From Brevibacillus sedimenti (GTDB taxonomy: Bacteria; Bacillota; Bacilli; Brevibacillales; Brevibacillaceae), in the NCBI RefSeq assembly GCF_020923495.1, contig NZ_CP064048.1, forward strand, positions 1,552,501-1,616,500: 64,000 nt of DNA, read 5' to 3'. This document shows, piece by piece, positions 62,342 to 64,000 of this stretch. The notes under the pieces were generated by a model. The model searched no databases. It saw only the letters and a program-made list of their open reading frames with translations, and had not been told where the DNA came from. A program made the translations under genes and the position numbers. How positions within the stretch are numbered: position 1 is the first letter of the stretch; each line of letters starts with the position of its first letter.

Positions 62342-64000
62342 CGAACCGACCGCTGATCAAATCGCCGACCAGCGCCTGTACCGGGAGATCGGCTTGACTG
62401 ACGAAGAATATCAGCGCGTCGTGGACATCCTCGGCCGCAAGCCGAACTGGACGGAGACAGGACTCTACAGCGTGATGTGGTCGGAGCACTGCTCGTACAA
62501 AAACTCCAAGCCGGTGCTGCGCCGCTTTCCGACCAGCGGGCCGCGCGTGCTGCAGGGACCGGGCGAAGGGGCCGGGATCGTCGACATCGGCGACAACCAG
62601 GCCGTCGTCTTCAAGATCGAAAGCCATAACCATCCCTCCGCCATCGAGCCGTACCAAGGGGCGGCAACCGGGGTGGGCGGCATCATCCGCGACGTCTTTT
62701 CGATGGGCGCCCGACCGGTGGCGCTTTTGAACTCGCTGCGCTTTGGGGAATTGACCTCGCCGCGCGTGAAATACCTGTTTGAAAACGTGGTGGCGGGCAT
62801 CGCCGGCTACGGCAACTGCATCGGTATCCCGACCGTGGGCGGCGAAGTGAACTTTGACGCCACCTACGAGGGCAACCCGCTGGTGAACGCGATGTGCGTC
62901 GGCCTGATCGACCACGACAAGATTCAAAAAGGGGTGGCGACGGGCGTCGGCAACCCGGTTATCTACGTGGGGGCCAGCACCGGCCGGGACGGCATTCACG
63001 GCGCGACATTCGCCTCCGAGGAATTGAACGACGAGTCGGAGAAAAAGCGGCCGGCTGTACAGGTAGGCGACCCGTTCATGGAAAAACTGCTGCTGGAAGC
63101 ATGCCTGGAGCTGATCGACACCGGCATCGTCGTCGGCATTCAGGACATGGGCGCGGCTGGTCTCACCTGCTCCAGCGCGGAGATGGCCTCCAAGGCGGGC
63201 AACGGCATCGAGATGAACCTCGACCTGGTCCCGCAGCGGGAGGCGGGCATGTCCGCTTACGAGATGATGCTCTCCGAATCCCAGGAGCGCATGCTGGTCG
63301 TCGTGGAAAAAGGCAAGGAAGCAGAAGCGATCGCCATTTTTGACAAGTGGGGCCTGGCTTCGGCAGTTGTCGGCCGTGTGACGGACGACGGCATGCTGCG
63401 CCTGCTGCACCACGGCGAAGTAGTGGCGGAAGTGCCGGTCAAGACCCTGGCGGATGACGCGCCGGTCTACCACAGACCGTCGGCTGTGCCGGCGTACTAC
63501 GAAGCGAACGCCAACGTCGATCCGGTGGCGGCCATCCCCGAACCGGCTGACGCCAACGAAACGCTGAAAGCCCTGCTGTCTCAGCCGACGATCGCCAACA
63601 AGGCGTGGGTATACGAACAGTACGACCACATCGTCCGCGCCAATACCGCGGTCAAACCTGGTTCGGACGCGGCCGTGGTAATGATTCGCGGCACCCGCAA
63701 GGCACTGGCGATGAGCACGGATTGCAACGGCCGTTACGTCTACCTCGACCCGCAGGTGGGCGGCGCAATCGCCGTGGCGGAAGCGGCCCGCAACGTGGTA
63801 TGTTCCGGTGCCGAACCGCTGGCGATCACCGACTGCCTCAACTTTGGCAATCCCGAGAAGCCGGAGGTGTTCTGGCAGTTTGAAAAAGCGGTCGACGGCA
63901 TGAGCGAAGCCTGCCTCGCGCTGAACACACCGGTCATCGGCGGTAATGTGTCGTTTTACAACGAACGCAGCGGCGACGCCATTTACCCGACGCCGACCAT
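62322..64000 (+). CDS. purL: FGAM synthase large subunit PurL (partial, cut by window end)
   Basis: Small-type PurL, the ATP-dependent synthase subunit of the PurSQL complex. About 560 residues are visible and the frame is open to the window edge; the full protein is usually 735-745 residues. GTG 62322 follows GGAGG (62308-62312). Recognised pieces are [40 protein letters not shown] and [14 protein letters not shown]. In Bacillus purF-purM-purN-purH-purD follow; they would be expected beyond the window. Confidence 0.96.
   Translation, partial: MSQLTRNEPTADQIADQRLYREIGLTDEEYQRVVDILGRKPNWTETGLYSVMWSEHCSYKNSKPVLRRFPTSGPRVLQGPGEGAGIVDIGDNQAVVFKIESHNHPSAIEPYQGAATGVGGIIRDVFSMGARPVALLNSLRFGELTSPRVKYLFENVVAGIAGYGNCIGIPTVGGEVNFDATYEGNPLVNAMCVGLIDHDKIQKGVATGVGNPVIYVGASTGRDGIHGATFASEELNDESEKKRPAVQVGDPFMEKLLLEACLELIDTGIVVGIQDMGAAGLTCSSAEMASKAGNGIEMNLDLVPQREAGMSAYEMMLSESQERMLVVVEKGKEAEAIAIFDKWGLASAVVGRVTDDGMLRLLHHGEVVAEVPVKTLADDAPVYHRPSAVPAYYEANANVDPVAAIPEPADANETLKALLSQPTIANKAWVYEQYDHIVRANTAVKPGSDAAVVMIRGTRKALAMSTDCNGRYVYLDPQVGGAIAVAEAARNVVCSGAEPLAITDCLNFGNPEKPEVFWQFEKAVDGMSEACLALNTPVIGGNVSFYNERSGDAIYPTPT

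Overview
The window looks like a chromosomal segment of an endospore-former-type Firmicute, most like Brevibacillus/Paenibacillaceae (inference). It is GC-rich with strong AGGAGG ribosome sites. The order MoxR ATPase, DUF58, transglutaminase, guaA, pbuG, purE, purK, purB matches the Bacillus subtilis yeaC-yeaD-yebA-guaA-pbuG-purEKB region. There are no rRNA genes, tRNA genes or CRISPR arrays.

Layout. 1-4.5 kb: MoxR/DUF58/transglutaminase operon. 4.5-8 kb: guaA and the purine permease pbuG, each behind a guanine riboswitch. 8-11.2 kb: purEKB behind a PurR-type operator. 11.25-14.7 kb: an IS3-family element that appears to sit in the loop of a terminator after purB and is itself interrupted by an IS21-family element with a 5-bp target duplication. 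14.7-23.6 kb: an accessory island whose first 4 kb is visibly A+T rich. It holds a 69-residue six-cysteine peptide, two membrane-anchored thioredoxin-like proteins, a MauE-like redox membrane protein, an ABC exporter broken by one base, and a MacB-type ATPase with a permease fused to an M1 metallopeptidase. I read it as an undescribed disulfide-peptide production, export and processing system. 23.7-28.9 kb: sigma factor plus a Bce-type two-component system and ABC transporter; the sigma gene and the ABC genes share the same promoter architecture. 29-37.8 kb: Lrp regulator, peptide ABC transporter, two half-size chromate transporters and gamma-glutamyltransferase, an expanded form of the B. subtilis ywrABCD group.

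38.2-56.5 kb: a Gram-positive Tad/Flp pilus locus (prepilin peptidase, CpaB, TadZ, TadA, TadB, TadC, Flp pilin, TadE, TadE/G-like protein). Embedded in it are five von Willebrand factor A lipoproteins, four of them close paralogues with identical stretches, a secreted protein with 45-bp repeats, and small membrane proteins. 57-59.5 kb: an M29 aminopeptidase and an iron alcohol dehydrogenase on the minus strand, bracketed by two inverted copies of a ~370-bp repeat that has shorter relatives elsewhere in the window. 60.5-64 kb: purC, purS, purQ and the start of purL, with their own PurR-type operator.

The purine pathway ties the two ends together: purEKB and purCSQL, normally one operon in Bacilli, are 49 kb apart, yet both units (and pbuG) carry paired PurBoxes with the same 30-31 nt offset. 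Four genes (istA, the ABC exporter, tadC and a Tad-locus membrane protein) carry single-base frameshifts, each most simply explained by an indel in a G or T run. These may be sequencing errors, slippage sites or real lesions.
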